Shown: positions 10,001 through 20,383, counted from the stretch's first letter. The stretch is DNA of 64,000 bases from Amycolatopsis sulphurea (GCF_002564045.1 NZ_PDJK01000001.1:620001-684000); one strand, 5' to 3'. Numbers and translations are program-made. Notes: generated by a model from the sequence alone, not told the origin.

Positions 10001-13000
10001 CCTGAGCGAGGTACCAAAGCCCGACCTGCGCCGAAGTCGCGGGGACGACGTTGCCGCGGACGGGCCGGATCGGCGCAGCCGGATCGGCCGAAGCCGCCGT
10101 GGTCAGCTCCGCGATGGTCGGATGGGCGAAGATTTCGGCAAAGGGCACCGCGACACCGGTCCGCTTTTCCAGTGCCGTCGCCGCTCTGATCGCCTGCAGC
10201 GAAGTGCCGCCCAAATCAAAGAAGTCATCGTGGATACCGACATCGGTCGCGCCGAGCAGCTCTGCCCAGATGCTGGCCAGCTCTCGCTCCAGCGGGGTCC
10301 GCGGAGGAACCCGGTCGACACCGCAGGCCGGAGGGATGTCGGTGGGATCTGGCAGGGCCGCCCGGTCGAGCTTGCCGCTTCGCGTGAGCGGGAATTCGGG
10401 AATCCCGACGAACATCGACGGCACCAGGTACCCGGGTAGCCGGGTCGCGACCCACGCGCGTAGCCCTGCGGGGACTTCACCGTTCATGTAGGCCACCAGC
10501 CGCGCGTTCTGGCTCGTGCCGAGGACCGCGACCACCGCACGCGACACCGACTCGTGTCCGCAAAGGACAGCCTCGATCTCGCCAGGTTCGATCCGGAAGC
10601 CGCGAACCTTTACCTGGTCGTCGATCCGACCACAGAACACCAGGGACCCGTCGGCGCGCATGCGCACCAGGTCACCGGTGCGATACATCGTGGCGCCGGT
10701 GAACGGATCCGGAACGAAGCTCGCAGCCGTGAGCCCAGGGCGACCGAGATAGCCGTTCGCGACACCCGCTCCGGCCAGGTACAGCTCACCGACCGAACCC
10801 AGCGGGACCAGCGTGTCGTCACGCAGCACGTATGCATGCACGTTCCCCAACGGTCGCCCGATCACGTCGCCGCCGTCGGGCGGCATGAGAACTCCCATGG
10901 TGGCGGTAACTGTCGTCTCGGTCGGTCCGTAGGTGTTGATCAGCCGCGCTTTGGGGCGTTGCTCGTGCCAGGCACGTACGGCGGGCTCCGGGCAGAGCTC
11001 CCCGCCGATGATCACCGTGTGCACTCTCGATGGCCACGGCAACCGAGCTTCTACTAGGGTCGCCCAGAACGCAGTGGGCAGATCCACCACGGAAACCCTG
11101 GCGTGGACCAGGAAATCGAACAGCGCGCGCACCGAGGTATCGACGCCCGGCTGCTTCAGGACACAGCACGCCCCGGCTCCCCATGCGCTCCAGAACTCCT
11201 CCACCGATGCGTCGAAGCTCGGCGACGCGAACTGCAGCACGCGATCGCCCGTGCCCAGCGCTAGCACACGTGCCTGTGCTGCCACCAAGTTGGCTACCCC
11301 ACGGTGCGTTACCGCCACTCCCTTCGGTGTGCCGGTCGAGCCGGAGGTGTAGATCACATATGCGGTGTCAGTCGGACTGACCTGCACCGGTAGCCCGGTC
11401 TCGGGACCGTCCGGTTCCATCTCGAATCCATCCTGACCACCGATGACGAGCTCGCATCCAGCGTCGTGGATCATGAGTTCGAGACGGGACTCGGGGTAGG
11501 CCGGATCGAGCGGGACGTACGCAGCACCGGTCTTGAGTACCGCGAGCATCGTCACGCACAGCTCGATCGACTGCTCCAACCGGATGCCGACCCGGGCGCC
11601 CGCCTTGGCACCACGAGCGACGAGCTGGTGTGCCAGCCTATTCGCTCGACGATTCAAATCCATATAAGATAATTCAGTTTCGCCAAAACACACCGCAGGC
11701 GCGTCGGGAGTCCGCCGGACAGCGCGATCAAACACCGCAACCATCGTGGCGGTGTCGACTTCGATTACCGGACCCGCACCCAATCGCAACACCTCCGCGC
11801 GTTCGGAGGGAGCCAACGCAAGGTCTTCGATCGGTGCGGAAGGGTCGGCGATCAACCTTTCCATCAACGCTCCGAAAGCCCCGGTCCAAGCCCTGACCGT
11901 CGCTTCGTCGAGCAAGTCCGAGCGGAATTCGAATGTCCCTGTCAGCCGCCCTGCGTTCTCACGCAGGATGACTACGAAGTCGTTCTCCTCGTCTCCGGTA
12001 TGTACCCGCTCGAACCGGGCATCGCCGGGCAGGGCGGTGATGCTGTGGTGCTCCGGAAGGTACATGTACGCTACCCGGTAGGTGGGGGATCGACCTTGAG
12101 CTCGCTGCGCCTCGGCAACGGCGGCGATTCGGCCGACCGGAAGTCGTGCGTGAGCCAATGCCGAAGCAGCTGACCTCTCTACCTCCGCGACGCACGAGTC
12201 GAGCGAATCCCTTCCACCGACACGGATCCGGACCGGAACCATGTTCATCACGTAGCCGATGAGTTTGGCGGTGCCAGGCTGGTCGCGGTTCGCGCTCGGT
12301 GTACCGACTACGACGTCGCTCACTCCCGTCCGGCTATGCAGGAACAATCCGAAAAGCGCGAACCCAGCGGTGAAGAGGCTGCAGGCCCGCGTAGTCGCGA
12401 ACTCCTGCAGCCGGACGAGTGCATCTTTGCCGAAGTCGACGTCGATCCGCTCGGCTGTCGGCGACGCAGGCGCCGGACCGAACGGCGGTTCGGGGGCGGC
12501 AGCCAGGTAACCTGCCCAGAACTCCTCGTCCGCCTGCCAAGCGCCGACCGCGCGCAGATCTTGGTGCCACTCGGCGAAGGCGCCGTAATCCGCAACCGGC
12601 GGCAACTGGAGCACTTGACCGCTGACCGTTGCCTCGTACCGCAGGGTCAGCTCTTGATGCAGCAGGTCGAATGTCCACCAGTCGGTCACGATGTGGTGGA
12701 ACGCAAGGACCAGCACTCCGTGATCGAGGTCCTCGGCGGTGATCAGGCGAGCTCGCACGACCGGGCCGGAAGCCAGGTTGAATGGTTCGCTCGCACACCG
12801 CTGAATGTGTTCCCGCACCGTCCCGGGAAGCGCGGTAACCCGCTCCAGCTCCAAGGTGTGGGGCTGGACCCGCTGCTCGACCCGGTGTTCGCCTGCGACG
12901 AAAGTCGAGCGCAGGACCCGGTGCCGTTGCATCAGTCCGTCCAGCGCTGCGTGGAGTGCGTCAACGTCAACCGGCTCCCGGAACCAGTAGGCACCGCACA

Positions 13001-13205
13001 GGTTCAGTGCTGCACCGGGATAGAGCGCTTCGAACGTCCAGAGGTCTTCCTGTTACGGGCTGAGCGCGAACACATCCGAATCAGGACGCTGCGGTGGGGG
13101 CAGCGAACCGAGGTCGATCCCTTGCTCCGTCAACCGGCTGAGCGTCGCTCTACGACGGTCGGCAGGAAGGGCCGCGAGGCGGCCCAGCAATGTGGTCAGG
13201 TCCAT
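7020..13205 (-). CDS. Two-module NRPS C-A-PCP-C-A-PCP, interrupted by an in-frame TAA
   Basis: The natural start is an ATG at 13205, preceded by GAGAGG and 5 nt after the monooxygenase stop. It gives [14 protein letters not shown] and the normal first strand of a condensation domain, but codon 51 (13053-13055) is TAA, between FALSP and QEDLWTFE. Past it the frame stays open for 2010 codons. From 12932 (Met92) onward the open frame has C (HHIVTDW, where the usual final Gly is Trp), A, PCP (LGGTSLQ), C (HHIVADG), A and PCP (LGGDSLL). Hand-derived A codes are D-A-E-D-I-G-T-V-T-K (acidic pocket residues, suggesting a basic side chain) and D-A-A-V-F-A-A-V-C-K (aromatic-like). Initiation at Met92 would yield a first C domain lacking its N-terminal part. 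Either the gene is a pseudogene, the codon is read through, or the base is an error. Confidence 0.9.
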
Positions 13206-13210
13206 GCCTC

Positions 13211-14236
13211 TCAGCGCTCCCTCGTGGTCTGCGTCAGCAACGTCAGTGTGCGAGACATCTCGGGCAACGACGGACCGAAGTCGACCAAGCAGGCGACTTC
13301 GTCGCAGCCGAGTGCGTCGAGCTCCTTGATCGTCGCCGTGCAGGTTTCCGGCGTGCCCAGCATCGACAACGACGACCAGTAGCGCTCGAATGCGAAATCC
13401 AGCAGTGCCGCACGTTCAGACCCTGAGAGGTCGGCCGGGCCCGACCGCTCGGAACTAGCCGACTGGGTGACGAACGAATCGAGGTAGGTCTTCATCGGCG
13501 TTTCGACTTTCGCGCGCACTTCGTTGCGATCGTCGCTCAGGTAGGTGTGCACCGAGAGCGTCACCCACGGCGTACCGTCCGGGTGATGCCGGTGATGGGC
13601 AGCCCGATAGGCGGCGATGTTGGCGGCGAGGCTCTCCGGGGTCTGCCCGATCGTCGATGCCAGCACGGACACGCCCAGTTCTCCGGCCGAAAGCCAGGTT
13701 GCCCGGCGGCCGGAGGTGGTCAGCCACAACGGCAGCTCAGGCTGGATCCGGTCGGGGCGGATCCGGACCTCGCGTTGCTCGCCCTGCGGATCGCTCGCCC
13801 GTATCCGGCCTTCGCGCCAGCCCGAACGCAGCAACCCGAGTCCGATCGTGGTGATATTGCGGCGCTCGGCGAAGGCGCTCGGGCGGATGACGAAGTCCAG
13901 AGGGTGCCATCCGGTGCCGACCGATACGCCGATCCGTCCGCCGGAAAGGGTGTCGAGTATCGACCAGTCCTCAAGCACTCGGATCAGGTCATGCAGCGGC
14001 AGCACGATGCTGCCGGCGTGGATCCGGATCCGCTGGGTTCTGGAGACGAGAGCCCCGGCCAGAACCGCGGGATTCGGAAAAAGATCACCGAAGTCCTGGA
14101 AGTGCCGTTCTGGCACCCAAAGCGTGTGCAGGCCGAGCTCATCGGCATGTTCCGCCAGCCCCAACACATTCTGATAGCGCCGCTGCGGCGACGCAGGCTC
14201 CTGACCGCTGCCGAAAAAAGACACACTGAGCTTCAT
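13211..14236 (-). CDS. Luciferase-like flavin monooxygenase of NRPS-PKS type
   Basis: A 341-aa member of the luciferase-like monooxygenase family, in the subgroup (often embedded as a domain in NRPS or PKS proteins) typified by an N-terminal FFGS strand, WVPERHFQDFG, the NPAV motif, IHAGSIVLPLHD and GVSVGTGWHP. Here it is a separate gene between two NRPS genes. Family members use reduced flavin and oxygen, and in some pathways hydroxylate a carrier-bound intermediate; that role is inferred. The ATG start follows the upstream NRPS after 40 nt. Its stop is 5 nt before the start of the next NRPS, implying coupled translation. Confidence 0.88.
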   Translation of the reverse strand: MKLSVSFFGSGQEPASPQRRYQNVLGLAEHADELGLHTLWVPERHFQDFGDLFPNPAVLAGALVSRTQRIRIHAGSIVLPLHDLIRVLEDWSILDTLSGGRIGVSVGTGWHPLDFVIRPSAFAERRNITTIGLGLLRSGWREGRIRASDPQGEQREVRIRPDRIQPELPLWLTTSGRRATWLSAGELGVSVLASTIGQTPESLAANIAAYRAAHHRHHPDGTPWVTLSVHTYLSDDRNEVRAKVETPMKTYLDSFVTQSASSERSGPADLSGSERAALLDFAFERYWSSLSMLGTPETCTATIKELDALGCDEVACLVDFGPSLPEMSRTLTLLTQTTRER

Positions 14237-14276
14237 ATTACAGGCCCTCCCCAGGTCCTGGTGGTAGATTAGGCTT

Positions 14277-17200
14277 TCAGCCGCGCCGACGGCTGGTCGG
14301 GATCGGCGCGCGCGGCACCACCCGGGTGAGTGACGTCGCCTGCGCTGCCACCGTGTCCTGCAGCAGCGGGCTGGCCACCTCGCCTAGCCAGTTGCAGGCC
14401 GAGACGATTCGGGCAGCCTGCAGGGAGCTGCCACCCAGGTCGAAGAAGCTGTCGTGCACGCCGACGCGCTTCACCCGGAGCACTTGTGCCCAGGCTTCGG
14501 CGATCGCCAGCTCCAGCTCCGAACGAGGAGCAACATAAGCGGTCGTTGGCAAAGGAGCCGGGTCGGGCAGCGCGCGCCGATCGATCTTCCCGTTGGGACT
14601 GAGGGGGAACTGCGACACCTCGACGAAGGTCGAGGGCACCAGGTGGCTCGGTATCCGTCCGGCCAGCCACGCTCGCATGTCCTCAGGCACAGGACGGTCA
14701 AGGTAGCCCACGAGACGGGCATGCTCGCCGGTACCACGTACCGCGACTACGGCCTGTCCCACACTGTCGTGGCTGCGCAACACGTTCTCGACTTCCGCGG
14801 GTTCGATCCGAAACCCACGGACCTTCACTTGATCGTCGTTCCTGCCGAGGAACACCAATCCACCGTCAGCGCGCATGCGGACGAGGTCGCCGGTGCGGTA
14901 CATCGTCCCGCCTGAGAACGGATCCGGCACGAACCGCTGCGCCGTCAACTCGGCATGTCCCAGGTAGCCCAAGGCCACTCCCGGTCCGGCGACGCACAGT
15001 TCGCCGGGTGCGCCAACTGGCACCGGTTCACCGTCGGCCAGGACGTAGATGCGTACGTTCCCCAATGGCGGGCCGATCGTGACCGCATCTCCCGGCCGCA
15101 ATCGGACTCCACTCACGCATACTGTGGCCTCGGTGGGGCCGTAGGCATTGATCAACCGACGACTACCACCCCAGGCCTCTACGACCCCGCGCGAGCACGG
15201 TTCGCCTGCGGTGATCACAGTGGACAGTCCAGGAACCTTATTTTGATCGAGTGTTGACAGCACAGAAGGCGGGAGGGTTGCCATCGTGACCCTTTCGTTC
15301 ACGATGCATTCCTGCAGTGCAATTCCAGTTCGGTCCGAGTCGCGGATCAAAACGACACAAGCATTGGCGCCCCAGGTCACGAACAGCTCGGAGACCGACG
15401 CGTCGAATGCGGCGGACGCGAACTGCAGGACCCGATCGCTCCGGTCGAGCCCGAACAAAACGGACTGAGTGGCTGCGAGGTTGGCGATGCCACGGTGGGG
15501 GACTACCACGCCCTTCGGGGTGCCAGTCGAACCGGAGGTGTAGATCACGTAAGCGGGATCGTGAGGGTCGACCTCGACCTCAACCTCGGTTTCGTCGCAC
15601 GCTGCGATTGCTTCCCTGGCGCTCTCGTCGTCCAGTATGACAACTGGTATTTCACCGAACATCGCGGAGTGGCTGAGGGCGGAGACGATCAGCGTGCACT
15701 GGGCGTCCTCGACTGTATACCGAACGCGGGGAGCTGGGTAGCCGGGATCCAGCGGCACGTAGGCGGCACCGAGCTTCAATATCGCCAGTACCGCGACACA
15801 CAGTTCATTCGTGCGTTCCAGACAGATGCCGATCCGATGGCCCCGCATAACGCCCCGTGTCCGGAGGTGGTGAGCGAGTCGGTTGGCACTTCGATTCAAC
15901 GCCCCGTAGGTCAATGTCTTTCCAGCACCGGCAACCGCATCGGCATCCGGATGCCGTGCAACGGCTTCGGCGAATACGGCAATCGCCGACTGGGCGGTCA
16001 CTACAAGTTTGGGTCCGGTACCAAGGGCGAGAACGCGGTCCCGAGCTGGCTCGGGAAGCCGCAGCACTTGATCGACCCGGTCTGCACCGGACCGCAGGCG
16101 TGATGAGAGCAGCTGCAGCCGCCCGGCGAAGTCGGTCAGCCGCACATTTGAGTGGACCGCAGACCAGCTGTCCAGAGTCAGCCCCAACTCGTCATCCTCG
16201 TTGGCGTCCAGTACCAGCGGCAGCCCGCTTCGGCGGTTGATCCGTACCAGGTCGTCTTTGTTCTGCGCACCCACCGCCGCACACAGGGCCTCGGTGATCT
16301 GCGCCCGCCAGTTGCGGGGCTGATAGTTCAGCGCCGCTGAGAAGCCGGACGTCGAGGCCATCCCGGCCGCGCTCGGCGACACGGCGTAGCTCCGAGAGTC
16401 CAGGTCGATTTTCCTGATGTAACGCAAGAAATCGACTACGCCTGCGCGCCGGTCGACGACGATCTTCAACGGGACGACGTGCATCAGCGGACCGACGACG
16501 TCTTGCCACTCCTGAGGTAGGACGCGACGGAAGCTGTATACATTGCCGACGGTGACGTCGTTCTGGCTGGTCTGTTCTGCTGTGAGCAGCGCAAGCGCCG
16601 CGATCAGGAAAGTCGATTCGGTCGGCTCGTCACGGTCCCGGCCGGGGACGTGCGGCGCCGACCGGGCCTGCGTCCACCGCACCTGGCTGCGATCACCGCG
16701 GGGGCCCGTTGTCGATCCGGTTGCAAGACGGGCCGCCCAGAATTGCGTTGCGTCCTCGTCTTCCTGTGCGCGTAGCTGGCCGGACGCCGTGAAGAAGTCT
16801 GTGAGTGGTACTGGATCGAGGCCGTCGCCGCGGCGCATCCGGGCGTAGGCTTCCAATGCCTGGACCGTAACCAGCTGGATGCTGAAGTTGTCGACCAGAG
16901 CGTGGTGGAAAGTCCAGATCCACACTCCTGAGCCGTCCTCGTCAGGTGCCCACGACAACCGCATGGGCGTTCGGCCAAGATCGAGTGGTTCCTCCGCATC
17001 TCGGGCTATCGCGCGGGTGAAGAACTCGTCGGCGGTCCAGGCCGTCGGGGGATGGTAGGTCAATCGGACCGGTTCGTTGTCCGGTTCGTAATGCCAGCCG
17101 TCGATGCCTGGCACGAACCGGACGGTGAGAGCACGGTGTCGGGTGAAGGTGCGCCGCCATGCCTGTGCCATCAGGTCGATGTCGGTGCTGGCGGGCAACC

Positions 17201-17291
17201 ACAGCCCCAGTCGGATCGTCTCGACGTTGACTTCCATCGCCAACTGGCTTGCGCTGAGCAGTTGCGCCTGGATCGGAGTCAGCTGGTTCAC
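14277..17291 (-). CDS. NRPS C-A-PCP, likely first module
   Basis: A 1004-aa module. I place the start at a GTG (17291) that overlaps the exporter stop as GTGA, giving NQLTPIQAQLLSASQ, a typical C-domain beginning. The open frame extends further upstream, but that part lies over the MFS gene and looks non-coding. The condensation domain has HHALVDN, with Asn replacing the usual Gly. The A domain has [19 protein letters not shown] and NAYGPTE; the carrier ends the protein (LGGSSLQAA). The derived code D-A-S-T-I-A-A-V-C-K is close to known tyrosine or beta-hydroxytyrosine codes. A leading C domain without a loading carrier suggests the peptide starts with an acyl group, but this is inference. 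Confidence 0.92.
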   Translation of the reverse strand: MNQLTPIQAQLLSASQLAMEVNVETIRLGLWLPASTDIDLMAQAWRRTFTRHRALTVRFVPGIDGWHYEPDNEPVRLTYHPPTAWTADEFFTRAIARDAEEPLDLGRTPMRLSWAPDEDGSGVWIWTFHHALVDNFSIQLVTVQALEAYARMRRGDGLDPVPLTDFFTASGQLRAQEDEDATQFWAARLATGSTTGPRGDRSQVRWTQARSAPHVPGRDRDEPTESTFLIAALALLTAEQTSQNDVTVGNVYSFRRVLPQEWQDVVGPLMHVVPLKIVVDRRAGVVDFLRYIRKIDLDSRSYAVSPSAAGMASTSGFSAALNYQPRNWRAQITEALCAAVGAQNKDDLVRINRRSGLPLVLDANEDDELGLTLDSWSAVHSNVRLTDFAGRLQLLSSRLRSGADRVDQVLRLPEPARDRVLALGTGPKLVVTAQSAIAVFAEAVARHPDADAVAGAGKTLTYGALNRSANRLAHHLRTRGVMRGHRIGICLERTNELCVAVLAILKLGAAYVPLDPGYPAPRVRYTVEDAQCTLIVSALSHSAMFGEIPVVILDDESAREAIAACDETEVEVEVDPHDPAYVIYTSGSTGTPKGVVVPHRGIANLAATQSVLFGLDRSDRVLQFASAAFDASVSELFVTWGANACVVLIRDSDRTGIALQECIVNERVTMATLPPSVLSTLDQNKVPGLSTVITAGEPCSRGVVEAWGGSRRLINAYGPTEATVCVSGVRLRPGDAVTIGPPLGNVRIYVLADGEPVPVGAPGELCVAGPGVALGYLGHAELTAQRFVPDPFSGGTMYRTGDLVRMRADGGLVFLGRNDDQVKVRGFRIEPAEVENVLRSHDSVGQAVVAVRGTGEHARLVGYLDRPVPEDMRAWLAGRIPSHLVPSTFVEVSQFPLSPNGKIDRRALPDPAPLPTTAYVAPRSELELAIAEAWAQVLRVKRVGVHDSFFDLGGSSLQAARIVSACNWLGEVASPLLQDTVAAQATSLTRVVPRAPIPTSRRRG

Positions 17292-18643
17292 TGCTTGTCG
17301 CTTTCGGCTAATGCAGCCTGGGTAGAGACGCCAAGCTGCCTGAGTGATCGGCTCATCAGGCCAAGCACACCGCAGAGCGTTCCGAGGGTTCCGGCGATCA
17401 CGAGCATGGTGGCCATTCCAGCTCCCGGTCCGCTTCCGACCAGCGCCGACCAGCCGAGCCGATCCGCGGATGCGGACCGAGCCCACGGCTCGAAGATATG
17501 GTCGGCCAGCGGCCCGGCCAATGCGATCGCGATCGGGACCGATAGCTGTGCCAGGAATACGAACCCGCCGAATACCTTGCCGAGCAGCTCGGTTGGGACA
17601 TTTACCTGCCATACCACCTGGTTGCAGGTGTTGATCACGATGACGCAAGCACTGTTGAGGAACCCCGTGATACACCAGCCGACGATGTTCCCGCTCAGCC
17701 CGAGTCCGATCTGCCCGAGGACGCTCACCGCCAGCAGTCCCAGAAGAAGCCCTCGAACCTTGTGCGTCGGGCCGCCCCAGGCGGACACAGCGAAACCGCC
17801 GATGATCCCGCCTGCACCTACGCACGCCAGCACCACAGACAACGTCGCTGAGCTTCCGCCGGAGCGGGCAAGCACCATCGGCTGCATGATCACCTGACCG
17901 AATGCCCCGGCAAGGTTGACGACGAAGAACATCAGCGCCAGGAACCGTAGCGGCGGATGCGCCCAGATCCAGCGCAGGCCGGTCAGCTGCTTCTCCCAGA
18001 ACCTGATCCGTGGCTCGCCAACGGAGGCGCGGGTAGCAATTGGTATGAGCACCACGGTAATTACCGCGATGAACGAGGTTATGGCATCGACGACGAACAC
18101 GAGTCCAAGGCTGCCGAGCGACAGGAGCATGCCGGCGCATACCGGGCCGGCCAGGTCGGCACCGCTGCGTGCGGCCGAGAGCAGGCTGTTCGCCTTGGCC
18201 AGTTGCGGCTTCGAGACAAGCGTCGTCAGCGCCGCAGAGAACGCCGGGTACTGGAACGCCTCGATCGCGCCTGCCACTGCCGATGCAATGTACAGCTGCC
18301 ATAGCTGCAGCCCGCCGGAGAAGTACAGGAAGCCCGGCACGAGGATGACCAGACCCGTGCCCAGGTCCGTGATCAGCAGGGCTACCTTGTCGTTGAGCCG
18401 GTCCACCAGGTACCCGGCGGTCGGGCTCGCGAGCATCTTAGGCAAGAACGAGAACAGCGCGACCAGCGTGACATTGGCTGCACTGCCGGTGGTATGGAAG
18501 ACATAGAAGATGAACGCGAACCGGGTCATGCTGTTGCCGACGAGACTGAACATCTGACCGGCCCACAGCACCAGGAATCGACCCATACCGCGGTAGCTGT
18601 CAACAAGGCCCGGCGGTTTTGTCGCCCCTACGGTCTCCGTCAT
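17288..18643 (-). CDS. MFS exporter of the NRPS-PKS cluster
   Basis: A 451-aa major facilitator superfamily protein of the enterobactin exporter or macrolide-efflux type. The ATG at 18643 (MTETVGATKPPG) overlaps the stop of the upstream SDR as ATGA; a longer in-frame extension runs antisense-like over that gene and is rejected. Many hydrophobic segments are visible, for example FLVLWAGQMFSLVGN, VTLVALFSFLPKML and VGWCITGFLNSACVIVI, with the short loop AGYLVDRLNDK typical of motif A between helices 2 and 3. Position inside the operon suggests it exports the product or gives self-resistance. Confidence 0.9.
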   Translation of the reverse strand: MTETVGATKPPGLVDSYRGMGRFLVLWAGQMFSLVGNSMTRFAFIFYVFHTTGSAANVTLVALFSFLPKMLASPTAGYLVDRLNDKVALLITDLGTGLVILVPGFLYFSGGLQLWQLYIASAVAGAIEAFQYPAFSAALTTLVSKPQLAKANSLLSAARSGADLAGPVCAGMLLSLGSLGLVFVVDAITSFIAVITVVLIPIATRASVGEPRIRFWEKQLTGLRWIWAHPPLRFLALMFFVVNLAGAFGQVIMQPMVLARSGGSSATLSVVLACVGAGGIIGGFAVSAWGGPTHKVRGLLLGLLAVSVLGQIGLGLSGNIVGWCITGFLNSACVIVINTCNQVVWQVNVPTELLGKVFGGFVFLAQLSVPIAIALAGPLADHIFEPWARSASADRLGWSALVGSGPGAGMATMLVIAGTLGTLCGVLGLMSRSLRQLGVSTQAALAESDKQ

Positions 18644-19638
18644 CGGCGACTGAACCGTCTGATCAGCTCCTGCTCCGTCTCGCGGGAGACGCCAGCCGCG
18701 AACTCGTGGTCTCCTCGATCCCGAACCCATTTCCGGACGTCGCGAATCGTGTCCGCGATATCGCGGACATGCAATCCTGATGCGCGCGCTTTCGAGGCGT
18801 CGACAGTAAAAAAGCCTTTCATTTGCAAATCTGATGGCGGCAACCATAGCGGAAGGTCCACCATGGGCCGCAGTTCGGCATCTCGAATCTGCGCCTCATT
18901 CAACCGCACGAATTCCGAACTAGTGCCAGCGTGGCAAGTAATTGACGCGACGAAGTCGGCGAACGTCAACGACGGCCCGGCCGCGTTGAACGCTCCCACT
19001 GGCCTTGCACGGGCAACTTCGACCATCCATGCGGCGAGATCGGCGGCGTCGATGTACTGCAATGGAACATCCGCCGGGTCGGGGACGACATGCGTGCCCG
19101 GCTCGGCCAGGCGCTCGACCCAGTAGGTAAAGCGATCCGACGGGTCGTAGCGGCCTGCGATGATACATGGCCGGATCGTGGTGTGACTGCGGAAGTGCAT
19201 GGCGACGCGCTGCTCGCAGAGACCCTTGAGTAGACCGTAGGTCTCGCGGGTGGACTCTGCGGGCACGGGTCCATCGACACTCTTCAGCTGGGCGGTCTCG
19301 TCTGTGCCGTCCTGTGCAAGTGAGGCGTAGGCTGAAATCGTGGAGACGAATACGTAGTGCCCGACTCGATCGCCGAGCACTTTGGCCGCAGCATCAACCT
19401 CGTCCGGGTGATACCCGGACAGATCGAACGCGACGTCCCATTCGCCACAAGTCAGCGAGGTGAGATCGCCCACGCGACTACCCAGCACGTGCCGCGCTTC
19501 GGGAAAGAGATTCGGATTGGTCTCCCCGCGATGGAAAACCGTGACGTTCCAGCCATTACCCAGCAGGTGCTCGACAAGGTGGCGACCCAAAAATTTCGTG
19601 CCACCCAATACTAAAGCACTGCCCCCTCTGACAGTCAT
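18640..19638 (-). CDS. NAD-dependent epimerase/dehydratase-like SDR
   Basis: A 332-aa extended short-chain dehydrogenase. The N-terminal Rossmann motif is GGTKFLGRH, followed by FHRGETNPNLFP. The catalytic YxxxK is ETYGLLK near residue 137-141, with a VSTISAY strand before it. The substrate cannot be told; the protein resembles isomerase or reductase branches of the extended SDR family. It is the first gene of the minus-strand operon that runs to the thioesterase, and its stop overlaps the exporter start, so it is probably a cluster gene. Confidence 0.85.
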   Translation of the reverse strand: MTVRGGSALVLGGTKFLGRHLVEHLLGNGWNVTVFHRGETNPNLFPEARHVLGSRVGDLTSLTCGEWDVAFDLSGYHPDEVDAAAKVLGDRVGHYVFVSTISAYASLAQDGTDETAQLKSVDGPVPAESTRETYGLLKGLCEQRVAMHFRSHTTIRPCIIAGRYDPSDRFTYWVERLAEPGTHVVPDPADVPLQYIDAADLAAWMVEVARARPVGAFNAAGPSLTFADFVASITCHAGTSSEFVRLNEAQIRDAELRPMVDLPLWLPPSDLQMKGFFTVDASKARASGLHVRDIADTIRDVRKWVRDRGDHEFAAGVSRETEQELIRRFSRR

Positions 19639-19749
19639 GGCGCAACTGTAGCGAAGTGTTGTTTAGACAGCTATGTGATGCGTATCATAGGCTGATGGAA
19701 CCGGGCTTGGTTTCAACTCCTGGCTCTCGGGGGTGTCCTTATGTGGTTG
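19639..19749 (-). promoter_or_regulatory. Leader region of the NRPS-PKS operon
   Basis: About 110 nt between the first cluster gene and the IS110 remnant. It is AT-rich relative to its surroundings and must hold the operon promoter unless that was displaced by the mobile element. A TATGAT hexamer on the minus strand lies at 19684-19689, but its only TTGAAA partner is 21 nt away, too far for a normal spacer, so I do not claim a defined promoter. Confidence 0.3.
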
Positions 19750-20383
19750 TCAAGCTGCGGCGGGGGTGGTTTCGGGGTGCCGGTAGTGGGTGTGGTTGCG
19801 GAGCATGGCGTAGAGGACGTCGCAGCGGCGTCGTGCGAGGCCGATGAGGGCGGCGTTGTGTTTTTTGCCTTCGGTTCTTTTCTTGTCGTAGTAGGTGCGG
19901 CTGGTGGGGTCGGAGAGGGTGGCGAACGCGGCGAGGAAGAACGCACGTTTGAGGGCCCGGTTGCCGGTGCGGGGCGGGGTGTTCGCCTTTGATGCTGGTG
20001 CCGGAGGCGCGGGTGACGGGGGCGATGCCGGCGTAGGCGGCCAGGTGCGCGGAAGATGTGAAGTTCGCGGCGTCGCCGATTTCGAGCAGGATCCGGGCTG
20101 CGGTCCTGACCCCGATGCCGGGCATCGATGTCAGGACCTCGGCGAGAGGGTGCGCATCGAGGATCCCCTCGACCTCGGCGGCGACCTGTTGCGTTGCTGC
20201 GGCACGGGTTTTCAGGTTGTCCGCCAGTCTGGGCAGGACCGTGTCGGCGGCCGTTGTGCCCGGGACCGTGACGGTCTGCTCGGCGAGAGCGGTCATGATC
20301 GGCCCGATGGCGTGTTCGAGGGCGGGGTGGATGCCGGTGAGGAGGCCGCGGATGCGGTTGCTGATCCGAGTGGCTTCGCCGGC
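19750..20383 (-). pseudogene. IS110-family transposase, 3' exon (frameshifted)
   Basis: This is the C-terminal half of the transposase: AGEATRISNRIRGLLTGIHP, the conserved LTSMPGIGVRTAARILLEIGD and HLAAYAGIAPVTRASGTSIKG. After SIKGE the frame is lost; deleting one base in the C/G run at about 19970-19980 restores RTGNRALKRAFFLAAF and continues to PETTPAAA and a stop at 19750-19752. The exon is 634 nt, that is 633 plus the extra base. Between HPALEHAIG and MTALAEQTV about 40 residues usual in this family seem to be missing (from memory of related proteins), so an internal deletion is likely. Confidence 0.85.

Noticed and set aside
17292..18302. Upstream extension of the first NRPS to an ATG at 18302
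   Set aside because: It runs over the MFS gene in another frame, is Arg/Gly-rich and shows no domain; the GTG at 17291 overlaps the exporter stop and starts a normal C domain.
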